Shown in pieces: positions 1 to 9,338 of a DNA stretch of 64,000 nt; the stretch's first letter is position 1; the number at the start of each line of letters is the position of its first letter. Location of the stretch: the NCBI RefSeq assembly GCF_014696315.1, contig NZ_JACJPX010000018.1:51738-115737 (forward strand). The letters run 5' to 3'. Both the position numbers and the translations under genes were made by a program. The notes beneath the pieces are model-generated. The model was not told where the DNA came from. It ran no database searches and saw nothing but the letters and a program-made list of their open reading frames with translations. This DNA comes from Calothrix membranacea FACHB-236 (GTDB taxonomy: Bacteria; Cyanobacteriota; Cyanobacteriia; Cyanobacteriales; Nostocaceae).

Positions 1-616
1 CGCCGACTGCTTTCAACTTTTGCCGCAAGCCCTTAATGTGCGATTTAACACTTTCTTCTTGGGGTGGGTCGTCAAAAGTCCAGAGATGCTCGATAATATT
101 TCCCCGGCTAAAAACTCGGGAAGGATTGCGAATAAATAACTCTAGCAAGCTATATTCTTTTGGTGTTAAATCCAGCAGTTTATCGTTAAATGTTACTTGG
201 CAACTACTTGGATCGATACGTAATCCCCCAATTTCCAGTAATAGAGAAACAGGAGTATCCCCCCGACGTAACAGCGCCCTCACCCTGGCTTGCAGTTCTC
301 CTAAATCTAAAGGTTTGATGAGATAATCATCAGCACCAGCATCAAGCCCACGAATGCGATCGCTAGTTGCATCTTTGGCGGTAATTAACAAAATCGGAGT
401 GGAATTGCCAGCAGAACGTAAGCGTTGACATAAACTAATACCATCCAGTTTCGGCAATCCCACATCTATTAATATCAAGTCATAGTTATAAGCTTGACTA
501 TATTCCCAACCTGCATATCCATCTGGCGCGATGTCAACAACATAGTTATTTTGGGTTAAAGAATTCGCTAAGACACTTACTAAAATCTCGTCGTCTTCAA
601 TCAGCAAGATTTTCAT
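1..616 (-). CDS. OmpR/PhoB-family response regulator, 3' end cut by the window edge
   Basis: The gene reads leftward from ATG at 616 and runs off the window, leaving about 205 codons. The N-terminus MKILLIEDDE is the acidic pocket of a receiver domain. The phosphoacceptor Asp lies in DLILIDVGLP and the conserved Lys in LLITAKD. A winged-helix DNA-binding domain follows (LTPKEYSLLELFIRNP, then SVKSHIKGLRQKLK), as in OmpR, PhoB and cyanobacterial RppA/NrsR/ManR. A partner kinase would be expected to the left, outside the window. Regulators of this family bind 11-bp direct repeats, so it is one possible reader of the repeated promoter at 5-14 kb; that link is inference only. Confidence 0.9.
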   Translation of the reverse strand, partial: MKILLIEDDEILVSVLANSLTQNNYVVDIAPDGYAGWEYSQAYNYDLILIDVGLPKLDGISLCQRLRSAGNSTPILLITAKDATSDRIRGLDAGADDYLIKPLDLGELQARVRALLRRGDTPVSLLLEIGGLRIDPSSCQVTFNDKLLDLTPKEYSLLELFIRNPSRVFSRGNIIEHLWTFDDPPQEESVKSHIKGLRQKLKAVG

Positions 617-1000
617 TAATCAATTAAGTAACTCGGTGTTAAAAATTATCGTTATGGTAAGGTAGGAGGCAGAAGGGAATATGCACCTAGACCTGTATCA
701 ATCATCATAATGTGTATTGGTTCTTTTGTACCACTGTGAAATTGATACTTGTATAGGAATCAACAGCTTGACTTTCATGTAAAACTCGCCGGACAGAATC
801 TTCTGCCCGGCAGACTTTACTTTAATACCAGTTTCGCATTGGTAATAGATTATACCAATTCAAATAATGTTTGCGAGAGATAAATTCTTTGTAAGGGCAC
901 GGCATCCGCAATCTTTTGGCATAGCAAATATCTTACTGGTGCCGTGCCCCTACCCAGCTGTCGCATTCTTTTTTCAAAATGGTATTAAATCTCGGACATC
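617..1000. repeat. Intergenic region with hairpins and a dispersed GGGCACGGC palindrome
   Basis: No gene is visible. At 788-811 there is a strong hairpin: arms 788-798 and 801-811 pair at 10 of 11 positions with a 2-base loop. At about 896-950 a second inverted repeat has arms GGGCACGGCATCC and GGTGCCGTGCCCC. The same palindromic sequence recurs at 14650-14703, so it is a dispersed cyanobacterial repeat rather than a gene-specific terminator. Confidence 0.6.
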
Positions 1001-2386
1001 CTAGGAAAATTCTGGATTTATTAATTTTGAATTTTGTAGCGCTTTGCGCTTTCCGAAGGGTATGTTGAATTTTGAATTGTTATGTCTGCGTCCTTTTTTG
1101 ATTTCTTTTTTAATTTCATCGATGTAAGGACAAAAATCTACTTGCATTGTGTGGCGTTTGGAATTGACATACTGTTTTTGCATCAGTCGCCGTTCTTTTT
1201 CTATATGCCGTAACATCGCTGCTTTGCTAGGTAAACTCACATTTCCAGCTATCACTTCCACAATCCACTTCGATTGCCACTCAGCTAAAGGCATAATTGC
1301 ACCTATGGGCTGCAACAAACCAATAAAGTAAAGATTGGGATGTTCTGGGTGTACAACTCGCTTGTACAAAGGAAATTCATTGTCTTCGGGATTAATGAAG
1401 CCTTTGTCAAAAAACGGAAAAGCAATTTTATAGCCTGTACCATAAATAATGATATCTATTGGCAGTTCTGTACCATCTTCAAACCGCACGCGATCGCCTG
1501 CAAGTTCTTTAATATTTGGTTTGATTTTTACCCTACCATAGCCGACAAAATTCAGTAATTCTGAGGAGATTGTCGGATGTTCGCTCAAGAATTTATGGGT
1601 GGGATTAGGAAACCCGTATGCAGATTGCGACCCGCGAGCTAGGTATAACAGGATTTGACCATATAATCGCCGCAATGGTAATGGCAAGGCAAAAAATAAA
1701 GGTGTGAGATAACTATCAAGGGTTCTGCCTAAAATATACTTCGGTAACACATAGGCACTGCGACGAGTTGAAAGGTAAGTTTGATTTGCTACTCGTGAAG
1801 TTTCACAAGCGATATCACAAGCTGAATTACCCACACCCACAACTAAAACATTCTTGTCATCCATGCCTGCTGGAGTTTTATAGTCATGGGTGTGCATTGT
1901 CTTCCCAGTAAATTCTCCCGGGAATTTAGGCATATTTGGGTACCAGTGATGACCATTAGCCACAATTACTGCACCATAGCGCTGTGTTCGTTCCCCGTTG
2001 GCGTTTTTGATAGTCACATCGTAAGTACCATCGCCAACTGGCGCGACACGAGAAACTTCTGTTTTGAAGGTAATTTTGTCTCGAAACCCAAAATGGTCAA
2101 CATAAGACTCGAAATATTGCAGAACTTGGCTATGATTGGCATACTGCGGGTAATCCTCCGGCATAGGAAAATCAGAGTAAGCCATTTGTCCCTTAGATGA
2201 ATTGATATGCAAGGACTTATAAGCTGAAGACATCCCGTTATCATTCATGTAGCGCCAGTTACCGCCAATCCCAGAACCTTTTTCAAAGCAGTCAAAGGGA
2301 ATACCACGCTCATGCAAGACTTTAGCAGCAGCAATTCCAGATGAACCAGCACCAATAATACAAACGCGCTCAATAGTTATATTCAT
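1001..2386 (-). CDS. Flavin-containing monooxygenase (class B)
   Basis: A 461-aa protein with the usual order for FMO/Baeyer-Villiger-type enzymes. The FAD-binding GAGSSG is at residues 12-17, the FMO signature FPGEFTGKTMHTHDY at 155-169, and the NADPH-binding GVGNSA at 184-189. Such enzymes use NADPH and O2 to oxygenate a soft nucleophile or a carbonyl carbon. The ATG at 2386 follows a GAGGAATT ribosome-binding site. It is the last gene of the leftward lipid-type block, 219 bp after the hydrolase gene, so it may share its transcript. The substrate cannot be read from sequence; a tailoring oxidation of the acyl product is inference. Confidence 0.88.
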   Translation of the reverse strand: MNITIERVCIIGAGSSGIAAAKVLHERGIPFDCFEKGSGIGGNWRYMNDNGMSSAYKSLHINSSKGQMAYSDFPMPEDYPQYANHSQVLQYFESYVDHFGFRDKITFKTEVSRVAPVGDGTYDVTIKNANGERTQRYGAVIVANGHHWYPNMPKFPGEFTGKTMHTHDYKTPAGMDDKNVLVVGVGNSACDIACETSRVANQTYLSTRRSAYVLPKYILGRTLDSYLTPLFFALPLPLRRLYGQILLYLARGSQSAYGFPNPTHKFLSEHPTISSELLNFVGYGRVKIKPNIKELAGDRVRFEDGTELPIDIIIYGTGYKIAFPFFDKGFINPEDNEFPLYKRVVHPEHPNLYFIGLLQPIGAIMPLAEWQSKWIVEVIAGNVSLPSKAAMLRHIEKERRLMQKQYVNSKRHTMQVDFCPYIDEIKKEIKKGRRHNNSKFNIPFGKRKALQNSKLINPEFS

Positions 2387-2536
2387 AATTCCTCAAAATC
2401 TCTGATTCTTAATCTTTTCTCTCTGTGTTCTCTGCGGTTTGTAAAAATTCCTAGCAGATAAATGTAATAATCAAAGCGGCATTTTAAGTGAGTCGGTGGA
2501 AATAAACCAAACCATGTTAAGAAACGTAAATAGGCT

Positions 2537-2605
2537 TGAAATCCTTACCAATGACCAATGACAAAGGACAGCCTCAGCCAGTTATCTTTAATTTCGCTGA
2601 CCTAC
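2537..2605. repeat. Dispersed repeat copy A with heptamer tract
   Basis: This segment contains TTGAAATCCTTACCAATGAC, an AATGACCAATGAC heptamer run and CAGCCTCAGC(C/T)AGTTATC. The same series occurs at 10290-10425, downstream of the response-regulator gene. Both copies lie at 3' ends of leftward genes, and short heptamer repeats of this kind are common in Nostocales. Confidence 0.6.
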
Positions 2606-3466
2606 TTATAGCTTTTTTTCTATTATCCAACTTGTTAAAAGATTTTGGTAAGCTAGCGATCGCTCTGCAAAAAACATATGCCCCATGCCCTCGAATACAA
2701 TTAATTCAGCCTCAGGAATTTGACTAGCAATGAATTTTGCTTGCGCCAGGGGGATAACTGGATCGCGATCGCCACTTAAAATCAACGTAGGTGCTTGAAT
2801 CTTGGGTAACAGATGGCTAATATCCATGTCTGCGAACCACTCAAACAAGTCAACAATATTGTTGAGATTGTGTTTGATGACATCTGGATAGACTGCATCA
2901 ACAGTAGTTTCTAGGGTAGGTGCATTCCAATAAGCTTTGCGATCGCCTACGTTTATACTACACCCCAACTTATAGACAAATGGATTAAGCTTGAGCGCTT
3001 TGCAGAACATTTTACAAAGTAACTTACCCATTACACCATTTTGCGCCTGCCGCTGTAACCATCCCAAAAAACCATGCCATTGTCCTTGAGAAAAGCCAGA
3101 AATACAGAAAACACCTTTAATTTGGCTAGGAAAATGAGCCGCAAGATTTAAAGCTGCAAACCCACCTGTGGAGTATCCTACTAAAGCCACTGGCTGCTTA
3201 CCTACCAACTTTTGAATTGCATTCATTAAGATATCAGCTAGCATATCTGCTGTTAATAATTCAGGTTGATAGTAGTCTGGATAATGACCAGGTAAACTCA
3301 GAGAATACCAAGGTATATTTTCTTTAACTATGGCAGGTAAATTCGGTATCCAAAAGTTAGCGGATAGCGTTATGCCATGTAGAAAAATAATTGGTATCCC
3401 TGGTTGATTCTGATTTTCGCCTAGCGCCATTAATCGATGTTCGCCAACTTCAATGTACTGTGACAT
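2606..3466 (-). CDS. Alpha/beta hydrolase
   Basis: A 286-aa single-domain hydrolase. The oxyanion HG is at residues 30-31, the nucleophile elbow GYSTGG at 97-102 (Ser99), the acid in LSGDRDPV and the catalytic His in GMGHMFF near the C-terminus. It starts inside the end of the lipocalin-like gene (17-nt overlap), which suggests translational coupling. In a FAAL/ACP/desaturase setting it could act as a thioesterase or esterase that releases the modified acyl chain. That role is inference, because alpha/beta hydrolases range widely in substrate. Confidence 0.85.
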   Translation of the reverse strand: MSQYIEVGEHRLMALGENQNQPGIPIIFLHGITLSANFWIPNLPAIVKENIPWYSLSLPGHYPDYYQPELLTADMLADILMNAIQKLVGKQPVALVGYSTGGFAALNLAAHFPSQIKGVFCISGFSQGQWHGFLGWLQRQAQNGVMGKLLCKMFCKALKLNPFVYKLGCSINVGDRKAYWNAPTLETTVDAVYPDVIKHNLNNIVDLFEWFADMDISHLLPKIQAPTLILSGDRDPVIPLAQAKFIASQIPEAELIVFEGMGHMFFAERSLAYQNLLTSWIIEKKL

Positions 3467-3923
3467 GAGAAGTAACTAATTCTTTTTCTGGCTTTATGTT
3501 AGCTACACGCTGCCAAATTAAGCTACCAACAATCTCAACACCATTAACAAGTATAGGAGGCGTGCTCAAAGTCAATAACTCACCATTTAATTGCACATAC
3601 CTGACTTGATTTGCTCCTACCCAGTTCGGGAAGAAACTTACTTCCACATGATGCACAACTTGATTTTCTTGGATTTCATAAGTACCACAATAGGAAACAT
3701 AACTATCAGCCGCCGCCACCTTTTCTTCCACAGTACCCGCAGCAATATCCCCAGCTTGAAATTGAAGGCGATTCGCTCTCATCATCGCTACAGAAACATA
3801 GCCATTATCTGTATAAATGATGTACCCACTGGGGTTTTCACCCAAAGGATAAAAAATTTGACCATTTGCTGTTCTAGTTTCACAGCTAACCAGTTTCCAA
3901 GTACCTACTAGATTATTTCTCAT
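3450..3923 (-). CDS. Lipocalin-like domain protein
   Basis: A 157-aa protein beginning NNLVGTWKLVSCE and continuing with NPSGYIIYTDNGYVSVAMM, the pattern of the lipocalin-like family found beside polyketide and lipid tailoring genes (Lipocalin_5 type). There is no signal peptide, so it is probably cytoplasmic. Proteins of this fold bind or isomerise hydrophobic molecules. It lies 47 bp downstream of the methyltransferase gene and overlaps the hydrolase gene, so it is part of the ACP operon. The ligand is unknown. Confidence 0.75.
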   Translation of the reverse strand: MRNNLVGTWKLVSCETRTANGQIFYPLGENPSGYIIYTDNGYVSVAMMRANRLQFQAGDIAAGTVEEKVAAADSYVSYCGTYEIQENQVVHHVEVSFFPNWVGANQVRYVQLNGELLTLSTPPILVNGVEIVGSLIWQRVANIKPEKELVTSHVTVH

Positions 3924-3970
3924 TTTCTTGAATATACTATTTGCTTTGATGGGTGAAAGCCTGTTAACTT

Positions 3971-4855
3971 TTAATCAATCCGGCGAAAAGTTAACCGTAA
4001 AAGTAATAAATCACCAGTCAAAAAGCCTAAAAGTGCCAGATACAGATAACGTTCGTAGCGCTCAAATACAGTTTTGCCAACCAAATTGATGATTTCTGTA
4101 CGCTTGCTTCTGAAGTTAGTTAACCACGCTTGAAGAGTGCGGACATAATCCATGCGATCATTACGAACTGAAATTACTTCAAAAATCCCCTCTGCGGCGG
4201 CGGTAATTTCTGTGAGTCGTGGGGAATCAGATTCAGGAAATATTTCTTGATTGGCAAACTGAGCACCTAAATTTTTTTGTACTTCCTCTGGTTTTCTTTT
4301 ACCATAGGCGATGGTTTGAATCGACATCGAACCCCCAGGCTTTAACCATTCATGACAGCGAGTAAAAAAAGTACGATAAACATCAATTTTTTCATTACTC
4401 GATAATTCTGGTTTCACAAAATGTTCAAAAGCGCCAATAGAAATAATGGCATCAAAAGGTTTTGCGGGTGAGTAATTTAACCAACTTTCGAGATTAACTT
4501 CAATTTGCGGATGCTTCTTAGCAGAAATCCAATCTTTTTGAGCTTCACTTAATGTTAATCCTACAGCTTGCTCAACTCCATGTACCTCTACTAAACGTTG
4601 CAGTACCGTACCCCAACCACAACCTATATCTAAAACTCGCTTGGCATTTTTAGCTTTAGCTTGATTGATATGAAAATCTACTTTTCTAATTTGAGCTAAT
4701 TCTAGTGCTGACTCTGTTTCCCCTTCTTCCCAAATAGCACAAGAATAAGTCATAGTACTATCCAGCCAAAGTTGATAAAAATCATTGCCAACATCGTAAT
4801 GATGTTGAATCGCTTGATGTGAAGCTCCAGGAGTTGCAGTATTTAGAGTAGTCAT
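3971..4855 (-). CDS. Cyclopropane-fatty-acyl synthase-type SAM methyltransferase
   Basis: A 294-aa protein. The N-terminal HHYDVGNDFYQLWLD and TYSCAIW match the substrate-side signature of cyclopropane/mycolic acid synthases. SAM motif I LDIGCGWGT is at 75-83, and IISIGAFEHF at 137-146 matches the acidic active-site segment of mycobacterial CmaA/MmaA enzymes. Its length also matches the roughly 290-aa mycolic type, not the roughly 380-aa E. coli Cfa. The expected reaction is methylene or methyl addition across an acyl double bond. With two desaturases and an ACP nearby, an ACP-bound unsaturated chain is a plausible substrate, although lipid-bound chains are possible. It starts 45 bp downstream of the ACP gene. 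Confidence 0.85.
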   Translation of the reverse strand: MTTLNTATPGASHQAIQHHYDVGNDFYQLWLDSTMTYSCAIWEEGETESALELAQIRKVDFHINQAKAKNAKRVLDIGCGWGTVLQRLVEVHGVEQAVGLTLSEAQKDWISAKKHPQIEVNLESWLNYSPAKPFDAIISIGAFEHFVKPELSSNEKIDVYRTFFTRCHEWLKPGGSMSIQTIAYGKRKPEEVQKNLGAQFANQEIFPESDSPRLTEITAAAEGIFEVISVRNDRMDYVRTLQAWLTNFRSKRTEIINLVGKTVFERYERYLYLALLGFLTGDLLLLRLTFRRID

Positions 4856-4900
4856 GATGTTTATGTTTGTGAGTAATTAATTGATAATTTGGCTTAAAAC

Positions 4901-5212
4901 CTAGATAGCAACCTCAAGTTTTGTTGTGCCTGATGCTAAACGTTGCGATAAAACTTCGATGCTAGGCAAGTCATATAATAAAGTGGGTGATAAATCCTGT
5001 CCTGTTAAACTTTCTAAATGGGAAATCAAACTGACTACGGACAGCGAATCTAAACCATATTGAGTAAAAGAAGCTTTGACATTTACCTGTTGTGGCTCAA
5101 CTTCTAAAAGTTCGGCAATGTAAGCAACTATCGATTCTTGAATTATCTCTGCACTCAGAGTATTTTGTTGCGATTCTAATGAATTATTGGTGATAGTGCT
5201 GGTGACTTCCAT
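4901..5212 (-). CDS. Stand-alone acyl carrier protein
   Basis: A 103-aa protein with the phosphopantetheine attachment motif GLDSLS at residues 53-58 (Ser56) and the helix pattern SLISHLESLTGQDLSPTLLYDLPSIEVLS. This resembles carrier proteins of polyketide or FAAL systems more than the housekeeping AcpP. It is the first gene of a leftward unit (ACP, methyltransferase, lipocalin-like, hydrolase). The transcript probably starts from a promoter with the direct repeat at 5272-5294 and -10 at 5259-5264, leaving a leader of about 40 nt. It is the likely acceptor for the acyl group activated by the FAAL at 7572-9338. Confidence 0.88.
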   Translation of the reverse strand: MEVTSTITNNSLESQQNTLSAEIIQESIVAYIAELLEVEPQQVNVKASFTQYGLDSLSVVSLISHLESLTGQDLSPTLLYDLPSIEVLSQRLASGTTKLEVAI

Positions 5213-5258
5213 CGTGAAAACCTTCTTAAGTATCAGTCGAATTGTTTTGATACTTTAT

Positions 5259-5294
5259 AGATTAGGGATAAATCGGGGAGAAGTAGGGGAGAAG
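5259..5294 (-). promoter_or_regulatory. Direct-repeat promoter of the ACP operon
   Basis: Read on the minus strand, two CTTCTCCCC half-sites 11 bp apart are followed by GATT, six bases (TATCCC) and a -10 element TAATCT at 5259-5264. The same layout occurs at five other promoters in this block. The second half-site ends 10 bp upstream of the -10, where an OmpR/PhoB-type activator would replace the -35. Confidence 0.75.
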
Positions 5295-5340
5295 ATACCA
5301 GGCGTAAACTTTATATCAATTCAAATAATGGTTACAACAC

Positions 5341-5390
5341 AAAAATATGGGGTAGGAACGCACAGATACGCGCCTCTACCCCATATTTTT
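5341..5390 (-). terminator. Terminator hairpin after the desaturase gene
   Basis: Arms 5341-5355 and 5376-5390 are perfect 15-bp reverse complements with a 20-base loop, and a T run follows on either strand. It lies between the end of the desaturase gene and the ACP promoter, and so separates two leftward transcripts. Confidence 0.75.
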
Positions 5391-5423
5391 ATCGCCTTAT
5401 TTTTTCAAACTGCTATGACATCC

Positions 5424-6473
5424 TTAATCAAAAGCCTGAGAATTCCATAAACACCGCCAAGCTTCTGTAATTGTTAATTGGTTATAGTCTTGTGGGAAGT
5501 GCCTTTTCAGCAAATCGCTGACTAATGGATAGTAAGAAGGGTGCATTGTTGGAAATAGATGATGTTCGGTGTGATAAGAGAAATTGTTATGAATTAGATT
5601 GAACAAGGGAGGTACTATTACAGATGTAGTACCTTGCACAGAATTATTTTGCGCTTTCACAGGATTGAGAAAATGATTCGTCGCTACATAAATGACTTCA
5701 ATCACTGAAGCAATCAATATAGGTAATATGCTGACAAATAAATACTTTAACCAGTTACATTGAACAGCTGCAAAAATTATAGTCTGGATTAAAATGATAA
5801 TGCCTGTTTCAATAATAATTGAGAATTTCTCTTTGAGAGTATATGGTACTTGATAAGGAACTATATAAAGCTTGCTTTTTGGTGAGATAAAAACAGCTAT
5901 GAAATTACGCAAGATGTAAAATACAAAGTGAATATAGGCGAAAGGATTAATGAACCTAAGTATGAATTTGTTTTTTTGGGGATAAAAAATCCAAGTATAA
6001 ATCCATTTAATTAAATTTTTTTCTGACGTTAACCATCGCCGATCAGGGTCTTTAAATGTTGCTGCATTAGGATGATGTGTTCGATGATGAATATGTATCC
6101 ACATTGTTAAAGGGATAAAATTTATTCCCCAAATCAACACTTCTAGAAAATGTCTCTGCCAAGATTTTGCCATAACTGAGCCATGACTCAAATCATGAGC
6201 AAAAAAAACTAGACCTGGCAAGCAATTTCCTGATAATAAACTGGCAAGCAAAAATATCCAAATATTATTGGAGTGGCGTGTTATAGCAATTGCTGATATA
6301 AATACCGAAAACTGAATGAGAAAATACCAGAGAGAACGTGGCTTTTTTTGAAAAGCTGCTTTTGGGATAAAAGGACGGATGGTTTGAATATAGTATTGAT
6401 CTGTATGTATTTGCTGTTTTTGATCGACGCTATTCATAATTAAATTCTGCTCCACAGGTTTATATAGATTCAT
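5424..6473 (-). CDS. Membrane fatty acid desaturase / acetylenase-type di-iron enzyme
   Basis: A 349-aa integral membrane protein with three histidine boxes: HDLSH at 93-97, HIHHRTHH at 127-134, and HTEHH near residue 300. Hydrophobic segments lie on both sides of the boxes. The boxes coordinate a di-iron centre that removes hydrogen from an acyl chain. The gene begins 20 bp after the Delta9-type desaturase gene, so the two are probably co-transcribed. In jamABC-type pathways a FAAL, a desaturase/acetylenase and an ACP build a modified acyl chain, and this enzyme could fill the middle role. Regiochemistry and substrate cannot be read from sequence. The AT content is higher than in neighbouring genes. 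Confidence 0.88.
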   Translation of the reverse strand: MNLYKPVEQNLIMNSVDQKQQIHTDQYYIQTIRPFIPKAAFQKKPRSLWYFLIQFSVFISAIAITRHSNNIWIFLLASLLSGNCLPGLVFFAHDLSHGSVMAKSWQRHFLEVLIWGINFIPLTMWIHIHHRTHHPNAATFKDPDRRWLTSEKNLIKWIYTWIFYPQKNKFILRFINPFAYIHFVFYILRNFIAVFISPKSKLYIVPYQVPYTLKEKFSIIIETGIIILIQTIIFAAVQCNWLKYLFVSILPILIASVIEVIYVATNHFLNPVKAQNNSVQGTTSVIVPPLFNLIHNNFSYHTEHHLFPTMHPSYYPLVSDLLKRHFPQDYNQLTITEAWRCLWNSQAFD

Positions 6474-6493
6474 GCTTGAATTACACTAATTAT

Positions 6494-7441
6494 TTATAGC
6501 GATCGCACTTTTTTTGATTGCATCATTTCCAGTGTCGGTTGATTCACATCCCACGCTAAACCTAGATATTGCAATGCCACAATTACCCAATAGCCAATAT
6601 CAATTTGCCACCATTGCAAGCCAAACTTAGCTGAATTTTGAAAAGCGTGATGGTTGTTGTGCCAAGATTCACCAAAGGTAGGTAAAGCTAGCCACAAATT
6701 ATTTGTGCTTTTATCTTTGGTATCAAAACTCCGAGTACCGAAAAGATGACAGATAGAGTTAATGCACCAAGTCGTTTGCTGTCCTAAATATAGGCGAATG
6801 ACTCCACCCCACAAAAAACCATGCCAAGCACCAATCCAAGTTCTTGTAATACTAAACGCGACAATCGCTGGGAAAACTAGCCCCAAAATTACCCAAACAA
6901 AATACAGTTGGTTAAGCTTGTAAATTGTCTTATCTCGCAGCAGTTCTGGTGCATAGTACAGGGGGTTGGGATAATCATACTCAACTTTCCACCACAGATG
7001 AGCGTGCCAAAATCCATAAAGTTGATTTCTCCAGCCTATACCGTGTAAATGCGGTGAATGAGTATCGCCAATTTCATCACTATAACGATGGTGGTGTCTG
7101 TGGTTGGCTACCCAAGAAAGCACAGGGCCTTCCGCACCAGTAGAACCGAGAATTACTAGCAGACTCCGGATAATTGGATGTGCTTGAAAAGCGCGGTGAG
7201 TGAAGTAGCGGTGATAGCCAACGGTAATTCCGACAGAGGTGAGAAACCACATCCCGAGAAAAACGGTGATATCAACTACACTGATGGGCTTGCCCCATAA
7301 ACAGGCGATCGCTACAATAAACCCAACAAAAGGCAAAATGTCACACAATAAAAAATGCCGCTTTTGCAACAACTTAATGTAGCTGTTGCTCATGGTTCTC
7401 TTTTTTAAGAACGCGGATTCAACGCTAATACTGCTTTCCAT
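6494..7441 (-). CDS. Delta9-type acyl-CoA/acyl-lipid desaturase
   Basis: A 315-aa membrane desaturase of the stearoyl-CoA/DesC group. It has HRYFTH at 77-82, HRHHHRY at 114-120, and HNNHHAF in the last third. An in-frame ATG at residue 17 (MSNSYIKLL) is an alternative start and would better match the usual N-terminus. It lies between the FAAL gene (130-bp gap containing a hairpin) and a second desaturase (20-bp gap). It would place the first double bond, which could then be used by the cyclopropane-type methyltransferase or the second desaturase; that order is inference. Confidence 0.9.
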   Translation of the reverse strand: MESSISVESAFLKKRTMSNSYIKLLQKRHFLLCDILPFVGFIVAIACLWGKPISVVDITVFLGMWFLTSVGITVGYHRYFTHRAFQAHPIIRSLLVILGSTGAEGPVLSWVANHRHHHRYSDEIGDTHSPHLHGIGWRNQLYGFWHAHLWWKVEYDYPNPLYYAPELLRDKTIYKLNQLYFVWVILGLVFPAIVAFSITRTWIGAWHGFLWGGVIRLYLGQQTTWCINSICHLFGTRSFDTKDKSTNNLWLALPTFGESWHNNHHAFQNSAKFGLQWWQIDIGYWVIVALQYLGLAWDVNQPTLEMMQSKKVRSL

Positions 7442-7482
7442 ATTCTCAACTGATACTAATCCAGGGATAAATCTGTGGAGTG

Positions 7483-7503
7483 GAGACGCGATGAATCGCG
7501 TCT
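7483..7503 (-). terminator. Hairpin between FAAL and desaturase genes
   Basis: The inverted repeat GAGACGCGA / TCGCGTCTC has a 3-base loop. It may slow or stop transcription after the FAAL gene. The same palindrome type is common as a dispersed element in Nostoc-like genomes, so it may simply be a repeat. Confidence 0.5.
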
Positions 7504-7571
7504 CTACAGGATTTAAACGTCATTCGATTTGTGTTATCCGAAGCGTATTGCAATACACGCGACTGATGGGA

Positions 7572-9338
7572 TTATGCAGATAACAAATGATTTACGCTTG
7601 TAACTGGCGCTAAATTTGGCAAAATCTCTAATTTTTGAGCTAAAAACTGCTCTCGGCAAGCATAGCGCTGGACTTTACCGCTAGAAGTTTTCGGTAGCGT
7701 TGCGGTTTTAATCAACGCTACAGTATGAATCTGTAACTCATGCTGTTGTAACACCGCTTCCCGAATTTTCCCCACCACTTCTGCAACGTTGAGATGGCGT
7801 AGGTATTGGCGCTCAACTTCTTGCACAATTACTAGCCGCGCTCCATTTTCGCGCTCAATGGTAAAAGCTGCACCAGCGCCAAGTTTTAGGGATGGATGCG
7901 CTTGAGCCACCGTTAATTCGATATCCTGGGGGTAATAATTGCGTCCCCGAATAATGATTAAATCTTTGAGTCGGCCTGTAACGAAGAGTTCGCCTTGATG
8001 TAAAAAGCCTAAGTCTCCTGTGCGTAAAAATGGCCCTTGTTGGCTATCTGCTAAGTATGCTTGAAAATATTCTTTTGTTGCTTGGGGATTATGCCAATAT
8101 CCTTGCGCCACACTAGCGCCAGATACCCAAATTTCCCCGACTTCATTGGGTGAACATGGAGTTAAATTTTCTGGATTAACAATAACAACTTGCAGATTTG
8201 CTAAAGTTTGACCACAACTAACAATATTTTGGCTATCAAGATGATTATCGCTAGGAATTACTTGATGCTGTTTTAAAGCGTTTTCCTCTACCGTTTCCAC
8301 AGTTGGTAAAGCTGCTTTATCTCCCCCAGCAATGATTAACGTAGTTTCTGCCATCCCATAGCAAGGATAAAACGCTTCGCGACGGAAGCCACAAGGTGCA
8401 AATAGAGTAGCAAACTGCTCCATTGTTTCGGCGCGTACAGGTTCCGCACCATTAAAAGCCACTTCCCAACTGCTCAAATCGAGAGTGGCGCGTTGTTCTG
8501 GGGTAATTTTCCGCACACATAAATCATAAGCAAAATTAGGGCTACCACTGGTAGTTGCTCGGTAACGCGAAATCGCTTGCAACCAGTAAAAAGGCTTTTG
8601 TAAGAATATCATTGGCGACATCAGGAAGACAGGGAAACCACCGTAAAGTGGTTGTAAGATACCGCCTATCAAGCCCATGTCATGGTAAGCAGGTAACCAA
8701 ATTACACCCCGACTTTCTGAAGAATGCTGGAATGATTGATAAATTAACGAGGAATTGTGCAGTAAATTAGCGTGACTGATCATCACACCTTTTGGTGTGG
8801 AGGTAGAGCCGGAAGTGTACTGTAAAAAGGCGAGACTATCACTACTAACTTCCACTCGTCGCCAATCATGCGCCCAGTTTTGATTGAGATTATCGGTAGC
8901 TTGCCATTGTAGCGATCGCAAATCAACAAACTCTTGTAACTGTGGCTGAACCAGGGCTAAAACTGCTTGAGTGGTGAGTGCAATCTTAGCTTGAGCATTC
9001 GCTGCGATCGCTTGGAGTCGCGCAATAGATTGATTGGGGCGCGGAGGATAAGCAGGAACCGCAACTGCACCTGCATACAAACAACCAAAGAAAGCCGCCG
9101 CAAAATCTAATCCTGGTGGATAAAGTAATAAAACCCTCTCTTGGTAAGCTTTTTGACTTTGTAAATATGCTGCGATCGCCTGGGCTTTTTGATGTAATTC
9201 CCCATAGGTGAAACTGCTATCGGCGGTAATTCCATCTGCAAGGAAAGTATAAGCTGTTTGCTCTGGCTGATGGCTAGCTCTATACTCCAACAGATCCACT
9301 AAAGTAGTCACACTCGCATCGATTGGTCTATGTCTCAT
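7572..9338 (-). CDS. Fatty acyl-AMP ligase (FAAL)
   Basis: A 588-aa adenylate-forming enzyme. The P-loop motif TSGSTSTPKG is at 175-184, the FAAL-like AYHDMGLIGG and YGMAETT lie in the middle, and TGDLGFLHQGELFVTGR and KDLIIIRGRNYYPQDIE lie before the C-terminal subdomain. FAALs activate free fatty acids as acyl-AMP and pass them to a phosphopantetheine arm on an ACP. There is no fused carrier or PKS module, so transfer to the stand-alone ACP at 4901-5212 is likely. Its ATG overlaps the Coq4-like stop codon by 4 nt (ATGA), showing translational coupling. Confidence 0.92.
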   Translation of the reverse strand: MRHRPIDASVTTLVDLLEYRASHQPEQTAYTFLADGITADSSFTYGELHQKAQAIAAYLQSQKAYQERVLLLYPPGLDFAAAFFGCLYAGAVAVPAYPPRPNQSIARLQAIAANAQAKIALTTQAVLALVQPQLQEFVDLRSLQWQATDNLNQNWAHDWRRVEVSSDSLAFLQYTSGSTSTPKGVMISHANLLHNSSLIYQSFQHSSESRGVIWLPAYHDMGLIGGILQPLYGGFPVFLMSPMIFLQKPFYWLQAISRYRATTSGSPNFAYDLCVRKITPEQRATLDLSSWEVAFNGAEPVRAETMEQFATLFAPCGFRREAFYPCYGMAETTLIIAGGDKAALPTVETVEENALKQHQVIPSDNHLDSQNIVSCGQTLANLQVVIVNPENLTPCSPNEVGEIWVSGASVAQGYWHNPQATKEYFQAYLADSQQGPFLRTGDLGFLHQGELFVTGRLKDLIIIRGRNYYPQDIELTVAQAHPSLKLGAGAAFTIERENGARLVIVQEVERQYLRHLNVAEVVGKIREAVLQQHELQIHTVALIKTATLPKTSSGKVQRYACREQFLAQKLEILPNLAPVTSVNHLLSA